Positions 1-9,082 of a stretch of 64,000 nt of DNA are shown here, one piece after another; the first letter of the stretch is position 1; each line of letters starts with the position of its first letter. Source of the DNA: Cupriavidus pauculus (GTDB taxonomy: Bacteria > Pseudomonadota > Gammaproteobacteria > Burkholderiales > Burkholderiaceae); NCBI RefSeq assembly GCF_008801835.1, contig NZ_VZOW01000003.1:248001-312000 (forward strand). The letters run 5' to 3'. Under the pieces are notes generated by a model. The model had not been told where the DNA came from. It saw only the letters and a list, made by a program, of their open reading frames with translations, and ran no database searches. Made by a program: the position numbers and the translations under genes.

Positions 1-456
1 CTGGTCTTCCAGGATCGTGATGTTGGGGTGCTTGCGCGCCTGGTCGGCCAGCGTGGTGACCACGGCGTGGCCGGTGGCGTCGGCCGCATGGATGATGCGG
101 CGGCGGCTGTGTCCGCCTTCGCGCGTGAGGTGGAAGCCGAGTTCGGCGTGTTCATCGCGCGTGAACGGCACGCCGCGGTCGATCAGCCACTGGATGGCTT
201 CGCGGCCGTGCTCGACGATGAAGCGCGTCGCTTCTTCGTCGCAAAGGCCCGCACCGGCCACCAGCGTGTCCTGGGTATGCTCATCGTGGCTGTCGCCCGA
301 GTCGAGCACCGCGGCGATTCCTCCCTGGGCCCAGTCGCTAGCGCCGGTGGTCATGGCGCGCTTGCTGAGGATGACTACCCGGTGGGTGTCGGCCAGCTGC
401 AGCGCGACGGTGAGGCCGGCCAGACCGCTGCCGACGATCGCGACATCGAAATTCAT
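1..456 (-). CDS. nadB: L-aspartate oxidase, N-terminal part (runs off the window)
   Basis: NadB oxidises L-aspartate to iminoaspartate with FAD, the first step of de novo NAD synthesis. Only the first 152 residues are here; the gene continues past base 1. The protein begins MNFDVAIVGSGLAGLTVAL, the FAD-binding GxGxxG motif of the succinate dehydrogenase/fumarate reductase flavoprotein superfamily. It then shows SKRAMTTGASDWAQGGIAAV (about residues 31-50) and a TREGGHSRRRI stretch, both typical of NadB. The start is the ATG at 454-456. It is transcribed in the same direction as rpmB-rpmG but separated from them by the rpmG terminator, so it needs its own promoter in 457-593; I could not pick one out. 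Confidence 0.9.
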   Translation of the reverse strand, partial: MNFDVAIVGSGLAGLTVALQLADTHRVVILSKRAMTTGASDWAQGGIAAVLDSGDSHDEHTQDTLVAGAGLCDEEATRFIVEHGREAIQWLIDRGVPFTRDEHAELGFHLTREGGHSRRRIIHAADATGHAVVTTLADQARKHPNITILEDQ

Positions 457-593
457 GGTGCAGGTGAATCGCTTTGGGGGCGAAAAGCGTTGGGAGGAAA
501 GCTGGGAAGTCTACACCCGCTTGCCACACTGCTGACATCTTTCCCTTGTCTGACAAGGGTTGCGGCATGGGCCGCGGCGCGTTGTCCCAAATG

Positions 594-622
594 CAAAAAG
601 CCCCGCAAATGCGAGGCTTTTG
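594..622 (-). terminator. Rho-independent terminator of rpmB-rpmG
   Basis: An 11-bp stem with one mismatch (AAAAGCC.CGC pairing with GCG.GGCTTTT around an AAAT loop) lies 20 bases downstream of rpmG. Read on the minus strand it ends in a short T run. It separates the ribosomal-protein pair from nadB. Confidence 0.7.
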
Positions 623-641
623 GCTGAAGACCGTGGATCAA

Positions 642-812
642 TTACTTGATCTTGGTTTCCTTGTAAGGCACGTGCTTACGGGCGACGGGATCGAACTTCG
701 AGATCTCCATCTTTTCCGGCATGGTGCGCTTGTTCTTGGTGGTCGTGTAGAAATGACCCGTACCTGCGGTCGATTCCAGCTTGATCTTGTCGCGTCCGCC
801 TTTGCTGGCCAT
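642..812 (-). CDS. rpmG: 50S ribosomal protein L33
   Basis: This 56-residue basic protein of the large ribosomal subunit starts [20 protein letters not shown] and ends [11 protein letters not shown], the typical proteobacterial L33 sequence at the usual length of 55-56. It is the zinc-free form: no CxxC pairs are visible. It follows rpmB by 13 bases in the same direction, the standard rpmB-rpmG operon, and a hairpin terminator follows its stop codon. The start is the ATG at 810-812. Confidence 0.97.
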
Positions 813-825
813 GGTGTACTCCTAA

Positions 826-1059
826 TTAGACTTCGCCGCGTGCGCGCAGGTCTGCGAGCACGGCGTCGATGCCTTTCTTGTCGATCAGGCGCAGACCGGC
901 GTTCGAGACGCGCAGGCTCACCCAGCGGTTTTCCGATTCAACGAAGAAGCGGCGGTTCTGCAGGTTGGGCAGAAAACGGCGCTTGGTCTTGTTGTTTGCG
1001 TGGGAAACGTTGTTGCCGACCATCGGCGCTTTCCCGGTCACTTGACAGACGCGTGCCAT
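826..1059 (-). CDS. rpmB: 50S ribosomal protein L28
   Basis: The 77-residue protein starts [20 protein letters not shown] and contains [18 protein letters not shown], the L28 family signature, at the family's usual length. It is the first gene of rpmB-rpmG and has a Shine-Dalgarno-like AGGAGT 5 bases before the ATG. A good sigma-70 promoter lies about 100 bases upstream (1160-1189), as expected for a ribosomal-protein operon. Confidence 0.97.
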
Positions 1060-1466
1060 GAAGCACTCCTAAATCTTATTCGTGGACAATGTTCGCAACA
1101 GATCAACAAAAGGCGCGCGGGCCCGGACTGCAGCGGATTGGTACTTCAGCGAAACGAACATTATAGACCGGAAACGAGTGGCGAATCAATGCATTCCGAT
1201 AGTTTCGGAAGGATGGTGTTGCGCCGTGCCGCCTGCGTCACGTTGCGGGACGCGCGAGCCTGAGTCTCAGGAAAGCCGGTCTTGCTATGGGCGTTGCGGG
1301 AACCGCAACGCGGGCGCCACTGTAAAGGCATGCCGGTGCGATGTCCAGTCCCGTTACGCGCCGGCGCGCCACACAAGCTGCGCCGATTTCCGACACGGCA
1401 GCGCAGGCGCCCCGGCGGGGGACGGTCCAGTCGAATACAATGGCGGCTGTTGACCGGTGGATTCCC
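1060..1466. other. Intergenic region between rpmB and fkpB
   Basis: This divergent 407-base spacer holds the rpmB promoter near 1160-1189. I see no convincing gene in it and no clear promoter for fkpB. Confidence 0.6.
1160..1189 (-). promoter_or_regulatory. Candidate sigma-70 promoter for rpmB-rpmG
   Basis: On the minus strand a TTGATT box (1184-1189), an 18-bp spacer and a perfect TATAAT box (1160-1165) lie about 100 bases before the rpmB start. The match is direct; promoter activity is inferred. Confidence 0.7.
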
Positions 1467-1970
1467 ATGACTTTCCCAAATATCGCCTCCGAAGCGGCGC
1501 CGGAAGCGGACCGCAGCGGCACGCCCGCGCGCAAGACCGTCCAGGCCGATTCCTTCCTGACGCTTCATTACAGCATCGCCCTCGAAAACGGCACCGAAGT
1601 CGTGAGCACGTTCGAGGAAAAGCCTGCCACGCTGCTGCTGGGCCAGGGGCAGCTCGCCCCGACGCTCGAACAGGCGCTGCTGGGCATGCCCGAAGGCGAG
1701 CGCATCACGTATCGTCTGGCGCCGGAGCACGCTTTCGGTCCGCGCAATCCTGAATTGCTGCAGTGGGTCTCGCTGGCCACGCTGCGCGAAAACAGCTCGT
1801 TCGAAGAGGAATACACGCCCGGCGATCTCGTCGAATTCAATGCGCCCGGCGGCGGCAAGTACGCTGGCGTGCTGAAGGAATACGGCGAGACCGCGGCACT
1901 CTTCGATTTCAACCACCCGCTGGCCGGACAGACGATCCTGTTCGACGTCCAGCTGATCGGAATTCTCTGA
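1467..1970 (+). CDS. fkpB: FKBP-type peptidyl-prolyl cis-trans isomerase (SlpA/FkpB type)
   Basis: The protein is a 167-residue member of the SlyD/SlpA branch of FKBP prolyl isomerases, which help proteins fold in the cytoplasm. After an acidic leader of about 23 residues come [45 protein letters not shown] (the 'G.G.l.p.lE.aL.GM..Ge' motif) and the inserted-flap segment [19 protein letters not shown]. Its stop codon overlaps the ispH start (TGATG), and fkpB-ispH is a widely conserved pair. I chose the ATG at 1467, preceded by GGTGG; an in-frame ATG at 1440 is a possible alternative. Confidence 0.9.
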   Translation: MTFPNIASEAAPEADRSGTPARKTVQADSFLTLHYSIALENGTEVVSTFEEKPATLLLGQGQLAPTLEQALLGMPEGERITYRLAPEHAFGPRNPELLQWVSLATLRENSSFEEEYTPGDLVEFNAPGGGKYAGVLKEYGETAALFDFNHPLAGQTILFDVQLIGIL

Positions 1971-2962
1971 TGTCCGCCGTGGCGATGGAACGCAGCATGA
2001 CCGAACTCACTACATCTACCGACGCCGAAATCCTGATGGCGCAACCGCGCGGTTTCTGCGCGGGCGTCGATCGTGCGATCGAAATCGTCGAACGCGCGCT
2101 GTCCCTGTTTGGTGCGCCGATCTACGTGCGTCACGAAATCGTGCACAACGCCTACGTGGTAGCCGACCTGCGCAAGAAGGGCGCCGTCTTTATCGACGAA
2201 CTGGACGAAGTGCCGGCCGGCTCGACGGTCATCTTCAGTGCGCACGGCGTATCCAAGGAAGTGCGCGCCGACGCGACGCGACGCGGCCTGACCGTGTTCG
2301 ACGCCACTTGTCCGCTGGTGACCAAGGTGCACGTCGAGGTGGGCAAGATGCGCGCCGAAGGCTGCGAGATCATCATGATCGGCCACAAGGGACATCCCGA
2401 GGTGGAAGGCACGATGGGCCAGTCCGAGCAGGGCATGCTGCTGGTGGAATCGGTGGAGGACGTGAACCGGCTCGAAGTGGCCAATCCCGGACAGCTCGCC
2501 TATGTCACTCAGACCACGCTGTCGGTGGACGAGACCGCCGAGATCGTGGCGGCGCTGAAGGCGCGTTTCCCGCAGATCCGCGAACCCAAGAAGCAGGACA
2601 TCTGCTACGCGACGCAGAACCGACAGGACGCCGTGAAGTTCATGGTGCCGCAAGTGGAGGTCGTGATCGTGGTGGGCAGCCCGAACAGTTCCAATTCGAA
2701 CCGCCTGCGCGAACTCGCCGACCGTCTCGGCGTGCCGGCCTATATGGTCGACGATCCCGACCAGGTGAAGCCCGAGTGGGTCGCCGGCAAGCGCCGCATC
2801 GGCCTGACCGCCGGCGCGTCGGCGCCCGAAGCGCTGGCGCAGGCCATCGTCGAGCGCCTGCGCACCTTTGGCGTGAAGTCGGTGCGCGCGCTGGAGGGCG
2901 TGGAAGAGAACATGTCGTTCCCGCTGCCGCGTGGCCTCGCCAGCGTCTCCGTGCAGTCCTGA
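1970..2962 (+). CDS. ispH: 4-hydroxy-3-methylbut-2-enyl diphosphate reductase
   Basis: IspH (LytB) makes the last step of the MEP isoprenoid pathway, reducing HMBPP to IPP and DMAPP with a [4Fe-4S] cluster. The 330-residue protein keeps the three cluster cysteines in their motifs: C30 ([12 protein letters not shown]), C114 ([11 protein letters not shown]) and C212 (ICYATQNRQ). It also has the [10 protein letters not shown] and [10 protein letters not shown] active-site motifs. The first ATG overlaps the fkpB stop by one base, indicating translational coupling; a second in-frame ATG (MTELT) could also be used. A strong terminator follows. Confidence 0.97.
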   Translation: MSAVAMERSMTELTTSTDAEILMAQPRGFCAGVDRAIEIVERALSLFGAPIYVRHEIVHNAYVVADLRKKGAVFIDELDEVPAGSTVIFSAHGVSKEVRADATRRGLTVFDATCPLVTKVHVEVGKMRAEGCEIIMIGHKGHPEVEGTMGQSEQGMLLVESVEDVNRLEVANPGQLAYVTQTTLSVDETAEIVAALKARFPQIREPKKQDICYATQNRQDAVKFMVPQVEVVIVVGSPNSSNSNRLRELADRLGVPAYMVDDPDQVKPEWVAGKRRIGLTAGASAPEALAQAIVERLRTFGVKSVRALEGVEENMSFPLPRGLASVSVQS

Positions 2963-2991
2963 CGCCCGCGCCGCTTCCCCGCGCACACCAG

Positions 2992-3021
2992 ACGCCGCCG
3001 GCTTTGCCCGGCGGCGTTTTC
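2992..3021 (+). terminator. Rho-independent terminator after ispH
   Basis: A perfect 10-bp GC-rich stem (ACGCCGCCGG / CCGGCGGCGT) with a short loop is followed by TTTT. It ends the fkpB-ispH transcript. Confidence 0.85.
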
Positions 3022-3618
3022 ATTTGGCAGACGCTTTCGATGCGCCGCCGCAGTTCGCCGTCGCGTGTCTTTCTCGCACGCACCTGACTGGTGCGACGGC
3101 TAATCCCTGCCTGCAGACATTCAAATCCCCGCAAGTAACCGCTGACCCGCTTTTCCTTTAATTATCGGTCGACAGCTGTAGTAACAGCCAGACAATATCA
3201 GGGTAATCCCCGAGAATCGGGTTTTCCCTATTATGGTGCGGCGCTACATTCTGCACATTAGAGCAGGCGTCCGGTTATTGAAATGAAATGCCTAATTAAT
3301 ACCAACGTATTATGTGTGAAGCCGGGACGGCCCGGATCGTGGCGCAGAATGCTCTTTCGGCCCTGTAGGCACGATTCTTGAAAGGGTAGCGGACGGGTCT
3401 GCCGAGTGGGCTTTGATTGCCCCAATCTGTGCATTGGGGAAATTCCCTAGCTCATTTGACGGGTAAATGGTTCAGGTTGTTGCGTCGCGTTATTGCATCC
3501 GCAAAGAAAGGGGATACAATGCGCGCGTTTCAAATTGAAACTAAACAAAGGCGGTCCAGGGAATACGTCCGGGAGGCGTAGTTATTTCCCTGTTTTTGAG
3601 AATCCTAGGAGATCACTC
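3022..3618. other. Long leader/regulatory region of livK
   Basis: About 600 bases without a gene, clearly more A+T-rich than the surroundings from roughly 3150 on. It holds a candidate promoter (3493-3520), a 7-bp hairpin CCCCAAT/ATTGGGG (3420-3439) and a small CCCGA/TCGGG hairpin followed by TTTT near 3209-3226. I recognise no known riboswitch. Confidence 0.5.
3493..3520 (+). promoter_or_regulatory. Candidate promoter of livK
   Basis: TTGCAT (3493-3498), a 16-bp spacer and TACAAT (3515-3520) lie about 100 bases before the livK start. The -10 box is good and the -35 box is weak. Confidence 0.4.
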
Positions 3619-4827
3619 ATGCAATTCACGTTTGCCAAGATTCTGCCGATCGCGGCCGCTGTGGCGCTGGTCGCTGCATGTGGCAAGAAGGAAGAGAAGC
3701 CGGCGGATGCGGCAGCATCTGCGCCGGCGGCCGCCGCGGCGCCTGCCGCTAGCGCCGGGGGCGAGACGGTCGTCAAGATCGGCCACGCCGCACCGCTGAC
3801 CGGCGGCATTGCCCACCTTGGCAAGGACAACGAAAACGGCGCGCGCCTGGCCGTCGAGGAAGTGAACAAGACTGGCCTCGAGATCGGCGGCAAGAAGATC
3901 AAGCTGGAACTGGTCGGTGAAGACGACGCGGCCGATCCGAAGACCGGCACCGCCGTGGCCCAGAAGCTGGTGGACGCCCATGTCGTCGCCGTGGTGGGTC
4001 ACCTGAACTCGGGCGTGTCGATCCCCGCGTCGAAGATCTACAGCGATGCCGGCATCGTGCAGATCTCGCCGTCGTCGACCAATCCCGACTACACGAAGCA
4101 GGGCTTCAAGACCACCTATCGCGTGGTCGCCACCGACGCCCAGCAAGGTCCGGCGCTGGCCAACTACGCCGCCAAGAGCCTGAACGCCAAGAGCGTGGCG
4201 ATCGTCGACGACGCCACTGCCTACGGCAAGGGCCTGGCCGACGAATTCGAGAAGACCGCCAAGGCGGCCGGCGTGAACGTTGTGGCGCGCGAAGCCACCA
4301 ACGACAAGGCCACCGACTTCAAGGCCATTCTTACCAAGATCAAGGGCAAGAAGCCTGACGTGATCATGTACGGCGGCATGGACGCCACCGGCGGCCCGTT
4401 CGCCAAGCAGGCCAAGGAACTCGGCATCCAGTCGAAGATCGTTGGCGGCGATGGCGTCTGTACCGACAAGGTGGCCGAACTGGCCGGCGACGCGGTGAGC
4501 AACATCATCTGCTCGGAAGCCGGCCTGGCGCTGTCCAAGATGGAACAGGGCGCCGATTTCGACAAGCGCTACCAGGCTCGTTTCAACGCGCCGGTGCAGA
4601 TCTACGCACCGTTCACCTATGACGCCGTCATGGTCATCGTCGATGCGATGAAGCGCGCCAATTCGGTCGAGCCGGCAGCCATCCTGGCCGAGATGCCCAA
4701 GACTAACTACAAGGGCCTGATCGGCAATATCGCCTTCGATGAAAAGGGCGACATGAAGGAAGGCACCATCACGCTGTACGAGTACAAGGACAAGAAGAAG
4801 ACCGTACTCGACGTCGTGAAGATGTAA
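3619..4827 (+). CDS. livK: Branched-chain amino-acid ABC transporter, substrate-binding lipoprotein
   Basis: A 402-residue periplasmic-binding protein of the Leu/Ile/Val (LIV) family that would deliver branched-chain or related amino acids to LivHMGF. It opens with a signal peptide ending in the lipobox VAAC (Cys21), so it is probably a lipoprotein. An Ala/Pro-rich linker (about 29-47) follows, then VKIGHAAPLTGGIAHLGKDNENGARLA, the start of the type I binding fold. AGGAGA lies 6 bases before the ATG, which decides the start over an upstream in-frame codon. A terminator separates it from livH, a common way to make the binding protein in excess. Confidence 0.95.
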   Translation: MQFTFAKILPIAAAVALVAACGKKEEKPADAAASAPAAAAAPAASAGGETVVKIGHAAPLTGGIAHLGKDNENGARLAVEEVNKTGLEIGGKKIKLELVGEDDAADPKTGTAVAQKLVDAHVVAVVGHLNSGVSIPASKIYSDAGIVQISPSSTNPDYTKQGFKTTYRVVATDAQQGPALANYAAKSLNAKSVAIVDDATAYGKGLADEFEKTAKAAGVNVVAREATNDKATDFKAILTKIKGKKPDVIMYGGMDATGGPFAKQAKELGIQSKIVGGDGVCTDKVAELAGDAVSNIICSEAGLALSKMEQGADFDKRYQARFNAPVQIYAPFTYDAVMVIVDAMKRANSVEPAAILAEMPKTNYKGLIGNIAFDEKGDMKEGTITLYEYKDKKKTVLDVVKM

Positions 4828-4848
4828 TCCGGGCTTATCGGCCCATAC

Positions 4849-4886
4849 GAACGGCACCGTGCATCTTCTGCGGTGCCGTTCTTTTT
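4849..4886 (+). terminator. Terminator/attenuator between livK and livH
   Basis: A perfect 11-bp stem (GAACGGCACCG / CGGTGCCGTTC) is followed by TTTTT. It lies inside the liv cluster, so it probably reduces rather than abolishes downstream transcription, unless livH has its own promoter in the next 160 bases. Confidence 0.85.
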
Positions 4887-5046
4887 AGTCTCGCCAACGT
4901 GTTAGCAGCATCCTTACCATGGATGGAACAGGGCGGGCAGCACACCAGCAATCCGAATACAAACCTACCCGACCGATCCAACATTACCGCCCGATCCTCG
5001 GCATCCACACCATGCCGGCCGGAGCAGGGCTGAAGCAGGAGTTTTC

Positions 5047-5982
5047 ATGGATATTCTTATCCAGCAGATCGTGAACGGTCTGGTGCTCGGCAGCATCTAC
5101 GCGCTGATCGCACTGGGCTACACCATGGTCTACGGCATTTTGGGCATCATCAACTTCGCGCACGGCGATGTGCTGATGATTGGCGCGCTGACCGCTTTGT
5201 CGGCAATTCTTGGGCTGCAGAAATACGCGCCCGGCCTGCCCGAATGGCTGACGCTGGTGATCGCCACACTGATCGCCATGCCCGTCTGTGCAGTGCTCTC
5301 ATATACGATCGAACGCGTGGCATACCGGCCGTTGCGCAATGCGCCGCGCCTGGCCCCGCTGATCACCGCGATCGGCGTCTCGATCATCCTCCAGACCATG
5401 GGGATGCTGATCTGGTCGCGCAATCCGCTGACGTTCCCGCAGCTGCTGCCTTCCAGTCCGATCGACATCGGCTCCACGGGCGCCACCATCACCGGCAAGG
5501 AAATCGTCATCATCGGCCTGGCCGTGATGGTCATGGCCGGCCTGCTGGCCCTGGTCAACCGCACCAAGCTCGGCCGCGCCATGCGCGCCACCGCCGAGAA
5601 CCAGAAGGTGGCGGGCCTGATGGGCGTGAACCCCAACTTCGTGATTTCGGCCACGTTCATGATCGGTGCCGCGCTGGCGGCGCTGGCCGGCGTGATGATG
5701 GCGACAAACTACGGCAACGCCCACTTCTACATGGGCTTCATTCCCGGGCTGAAGGCGTTCACCGCCGCCGTGCTGGGAGGTATCGGCAACCTCGCCGGCG
5801 CGATGGTCGGCGGCATGCTGCTGGGCCTGATCGAAGCGCTCGGCGCCGGCTACATCGGCGATCTCACCAATGGCGTGTTCGGTTCGAACTACCAGGACGT
5901 GTTCGCCTTCATCGTGCTGATCATCGTGCTCGTGTTCCGTCCGTCCGGCATCATGGGCGAACGCGTGTCCGACCGCGCCTGA
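5047..5982 (+). CDS. livH: Branched-chain amino-acid ABC transporter permease LivH
   Basis: The 311-residue inner-membrane permease begins MDILIQQIVNGLVLGSIYAL and shows the LivH features GYTMVYGILGIINFAHGD and, near the C terminus, AAVLGGIGNLAGAMVGG. Eight or so hydrophobic segments are evident. It pairs with LivM as the transport channel. AGGAG precedes the ATG by 5 bases. It is the first gene of livHMGF, whose members follow at gaps of only 13-17 bases. Confidence 0.95.
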   Translation: MDILIQQIVNGLVLGSIYALIALGYTMVYGILGIINFAHGDVLMIGALTALSAILGLQKYAPGLPEWLTLVIATLIAMPVCAVLSYTIERVAYRPLRNAPRLAPLITAIGVSIILQTMGMLIWSRNPLTFPQLLPSSPIDIGSTGATITGKEIVIIGLAVMVMAGLLALVNRTKLGRAMRATAENQKVAGLMGVNPNFVISATFMIGAALAALAGVMMATNYGNAHFYMGFIPGLKAFTAAVLGGIGNLAGAMVGGMLLGLIEALGAGYIGDLTNGVFGSNYQDVFAFIVLIIVLVFRPSGIMGERVSDRA

Positions 5983-5995
5983 GGGGAGAGCATCC

Positions 5996-7150
5996 ATGAA
6001 CGCTCCAATTCAAACCGCGGCCGTGGCCGCACCGACGCGCGTACCGGCCAAGACGCTGGCCGCGCTGGTCGGATTTCTTGTGATCGCGCTGTGCGCGCCA
6101 TTCTTCGTCCAGTCGTTCGGCGGCAATTACTGGGTGCGCGTGCTCGATTTCGCGCTGCTCTACATCATGCTGGCGCTGGGCCTGAACATCGTGGTGGGCT
6201 TTGCCGGCCTGCTCGACCTGGGCTATATCGCGTTCTACGCGGTGGGCGCCTACAGCATGGCGCTGCTCGGCTCGCCGCATCTGGCCAACCAGTTCGAATG
6301 GATCCAGCAGCTGTTTCCTAACGGCATCCACCTGACGATGTGGCTGGTGTTGCCCATCGCGGTGCTGATCGCGGCCACCTTCGGCGTGCTGCTGGGTGCG
6401 CCGACGCTGAAGCTGCGGGGCGACTACCTGGCCATCGTGACGTTGGGCTTCGGCGAGATCATCCGGATCTTCATGAACAATCTGGATCGTCCGGTGAACA
6501 TCACCAACGGCCCCAAGGGCATCACGGCGGTGGATCCGGTCCATATCTTCGGCTTCGATTTCTCGAAAACGCACGAGATCTTCGGCATGAAGTTCACGCC
6601 GGTGTTCATGTATTACTACCTGCTGGTGTGCCTGGTGATCGTGATCGTGTTCGTGTGTCTGCGACTGCAGACTTCGCGGATCGGCCGCGCCTGGGTGGCC
6701 ATCCGCGAGGATGAGATCGCCGCCAAGGCGATGGGCATCAACACCCGCAACATGAAGCTGCTGGCGTTTGCCATGGGCGCGTCGTTCGGCGGCGCTTCGG
6801 GCGCGGTGTTTGGCGCATTCCAGGGCTTCGTCTCGCCCGAATCGTTCACGTTGTGGGAATCGATCTACGTGCTCGCCATCGTGGTGCTGGGCGGCATGGG
6901 TCATATCCCCGGCGTGATTCTGGGCGGCATCCTGCTGGTGGGCTTCCAGGAACTGCTGCGCGTGGTGGCGGAGCCGATGCAGACCGGCCTGTTCGGCCAT
7001 GTGGTGGTCGATGCCGAAGTGCTGCGCCAGCTGATGTTCGGCCTGGCGCTGGTGGCGGTGATGCTCTATCGTCCGGCGGGCCTGTGGCCATCGCCGCGCA
7101 AGGAAGATCGCCCCGTGGTGCGCCGTGCCGGCAGCGTAGGCCGTTTCTGA
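5996..7150 (+). CDS. livM: Branched-chain amino-acid ABC transporter permease LivM
   Basis: The 384-residue permease partner of LivH has the conserved LDFALLYIMLALGLNIVVGFAGLLDLGY segment near the N terminus, LKLRGDYLAIVTLGFGEIIRI in the middle and VLGGMGHIPGVILGG towards the end, all typical of LivM. It is longer than many homologues because of a loop around residues 95-115 and a basic C-terminal tail. A GGGGAGAG ribosome-binding site lies before the ATG. It sits between livH and livG in one operon. Confidence 0.95.
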   Translation: MNAPIQTAAVAAPTRVPAKTLAALVGFLVIALCAPFFVQSFGGNYWVRVLDFALLYIMLALGLNIVVGFAGLLDLGYIAFYAVGAYSMALLGSPHLANQFEWIQQLFPNGIHLTMWLVLPIAVLIAATFGVLLGAPTLKLRGDYLAIVTLGFGEIIRIFMNNLDRPVNITNGPKGITAVDPVHIFGFDFSKTHEIFGMKFTPVFMYYYLLVCLVIVIVFVCLRLQTSRIGRAWVAIREDEIAAKAMGINTRNMKLLAFAMGASFGGASGAVFGAFQGFVSPESFTLWESIYVLAIVVLGGMGHIPGVILGGILLVGFQELLRVVAEPMQTGLFGHVVVDAEVLRQLMFGLALVAVMLYRPAGLWPSPRKEDRPVVRRAGSVGRF

Positions 7151-7163
7151 ACAGGAGGACAAC

Positions 7164-7940
7164 ATGAGCAATTCCGAATTCCTCCTGTCGGTACAGGGGG
7201 TCAACAAGCGTTTCGGCGGCCTGCAGGCGCTGTCCGATGTGGGCCTGCAGATCAAGCCGGGCGAGATCTATGGCCTGATCGGTCCCAACGGCGCGGGCAA
7301 GACCACGTTCTTCAATGTGATCACGGGCCTGTACACGCCCGACTCCGGCGAGTTCGTGCTGGGCGGCCAGCCGTACCAGCCGACCGCCGTGCATGAAGTG
7401 GCCAAGACAGGCATCGCGCGCACGTTCCAGAACATTCGTCTGTTCGGCGACATGACCGCGCTCGAGAACGTCATGGTGGGTCGCCACGTGCGCACCAAGG
7501 CCGGCCTGTTCGGCGCCGTGTTCCGCCCGCCTTCGGTGCGCCGCGAGGAAGAGGGCATCGAGGATATGGCGCACGATCTGCTCGACTACGTCGGCATCGG
7601 CAAATACGCAAACTTCACCTCGCGCAATTTGTCCTACGGCCATCAGCGTCGTCTCGAAATCGCCCGCGCACTGGCCACCGAACCCAAGCTGCTGGCGCTG
7701 GACGAACCGGCCGCGGGCATGAACGCCACCGAAAAGGTGGAACTGCGCGGCCTGCTCGAAAAGATCAAGAACGATGGCAAGACCATCCTGCTGATCGAGC
7801 ATGACGTGAAGCTCGTGATGGGCTTGTGCAATCGCCTGACCGTGCTCGATTACGGCAAGGTCATTGCGCAGGGCCTGCCGCACGAGGTGCAAAACAATCC
7901 TGCCGTGATCGAGGCCTACCTCGGCGCGTCGGCGCATTGA
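7164..7940 (+). CDS. livG: Branched-chain amino-acid ABC transporter ATP-binding protein LivG
   Basis: One of the two cytoplasmic ATPases of the LIV transporter, 258 residues. It has Walker A GPNGAGKTTFFN, the LivG-type segment IARTFQNIRLFGDMTALENVMVG, signature LSYGHQRRLEIARAL and Walker B LLALDEPAAGMN, then the H-loop IEHDVKLVMGL. The signature begins LSYG rather than LSGG, usual for LivG. AGGAGG sits 5 bases before the ATG. It follows livM and precedes livF. Confidence 0.95.
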   Translation: MSNSEFLLSVQGVNKRFGGLQALSDVGLQIKPGEIYGLIGPNGAGKTTFFNVITGLYTPDSGEFVLGGQPYQPTAVHEVAKTGIARTFQNIRLFGDMTALENVMVGRHVRTKAGLFGAVFRPPSVRREEEGIEDMAHDLLDYVGIGKYANFTSRNLSYGHQRRLEIARALATEPKLLALDEPAAGMNATEKVELRGLLEKIKNDGKTILLIEHDVKLVMGLCNRLTVLDYGKVIAQGLPHEVQNNPAVIEAYLGASAH

Positions 7941-7957
7941 TGGCCGGAGGAAGCAAC

Positions 7958-8677
7958 ATGACACAGCAGACAATTCTGAAAATTTCCGGGCTGAAAGTGG
8001 CCTACGGCGGCATCCAGGCCGTCAAGGGCGTGGATCTGGAAATCCGCGAAGGCGAACTGGTGACATTGATCGGCGCCAACGGCGCGGGCAAGACCACCAC
8101 GATGAAGGCCATCACGGGCCTGCAGGGCTGGGCCGGCGGCGATGTGGAATACATGGGCAAGTCGATCAAGGGCGTGCCCAGCTACGTCCTGCTCAAGCGC
8201 GGTCTGGCGATGGTGCCGGAAGGCCGCGGCGTGTTCGCGCGCATGACCATCACCGAGAACCTGCAGATGGGTGCCTACACGCGTGACGACGAAGCCAATA
8301 TCAAGGCTGACATCGATCGCATGTTCGAGACCTTTCCGCGCCTCAAGGAGCGCGCCAACCAACTGGCCGGCACGATGTCCGGCGGCGAGCAGCAGATGCT
8401 GGCAATGGCGCGTGCGCTGATGAGCCAGCCCAAGCTGCTGCTGCTCGACGAACCGTCGATGGGACTTTCGCCGATCATGGTCGAAAAGATCTTCGAGGTG
8501 GTGCGAACGGTTTCGGGTCAGGGCGTGACCGTGCTGCTGGTCGAGCAGAACGCGCGGCTGGCGCTGCAGGCGGCGCATCGCGGTTATGTGATGGAGTCGG
8601 GCCTGATCACCATGAGCGGCGACGCCAAACAGATGCTCGACGATCCGAAGGTCAGGGCCGCGTACCTCGGAGAGTGA
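7958..8677 (+). CDS. livF: Branched-chain amino-acid ABC transporter ATP-binding protein LivF
   Basis: The second LIV ATPase, 239 residues, with Walker A GANGAGKTTTMK, the LivF-type MVPEGRGVFARMTITENL, signature MSGGEQQMLAMARAL and Walker B LLLLDEPSMGLS. I place the start at the ATG preceded by GGAGG at 7 bases; an ATG overlapping the livG stop (7940) is possible and would add six residues. It is the last gene of livHMGF and is followed by a terminator. Confidence 0.95.
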   Translation: MTQQTILKISGLKVAYGGIQAVKGVDLEIREGELVTLIGANGAGKTTTMKAITGLQGWAGGDVEYMGKSIKGVPSYVLLKRGLAMVPEGRGVFARMTITENLQMGAYTRDDEANIKADIDRMFETFPRLKERANQLAGTMSGGEQQMLAMARALMSQPKLLLLDEPSMGLSPIMVEKIFEVVRTVSGQGVTVLLVEQNARLALQAAHRGYVMESGLITMSGDAKQMLDDPKVRAAYLGE

Positions 8678-8713
8678 CCGCGCGCAAACGCGCCAAATCG
8701 TATCGATCGAGCG

Positions 8714-8746
8714 AAAGCCGAGTCCAGAAATGGGCTCGGCTTTTTT
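8714..8746 (+). terminator. Rho-independent terminator after livF
   Basis: A 12-bp stem with one mismatch (AAAGCCGAGTCC / GGGCTCGGCTTT) is followed by T6. It ends the liv operon. Confidence 0.85.
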
Positions 8747-9082
8747 GTTGGCGTAATGTGCGCGCCGATGTTGCTAGCGCAGCTTCTGCACCTGACAGCT
8801 GTCAAGAATGAGGTCACGGTAATCCGATATGGTGCAAGCCGATCGATGAAGACCGCTGTCTGCGACATCCTGAAAATTCGAGGCGTGACGGCTTCATCGC
8901 GAATCTGAAAGATGCAAGGCAGTAGTGAGAGATTCCCGGCCACCAGCCCGCTGGCATTTCCGGGGCACGCCGTACGCATGGTCTGGCCGCAGACCGATCA
9001 CGCATCGCTGATCGGCAAGCCCAGAAGCCGTGGGGCGACACGCCAAGCGAGAACACTTTTCGAACCCGACAAGGAGAGCGCG
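8747..9082. other. Intergenic region before the tandem unknown genes
   Basis: About 335 bases of lower GC than the surroundings. It should contain the promoter of the gene at 9083, but I see no clear boxes and no other gene. Confidence 0.4.

Noticed and set aside
1568-2986. A 472-codon open frame antisense to fkpB-ispH
   Set aside because: Its translation is rich in His, Arg and Gly with no family motif, the usual shadow of a GC-rich gene on the other strand. fkpB and ispH are certain.
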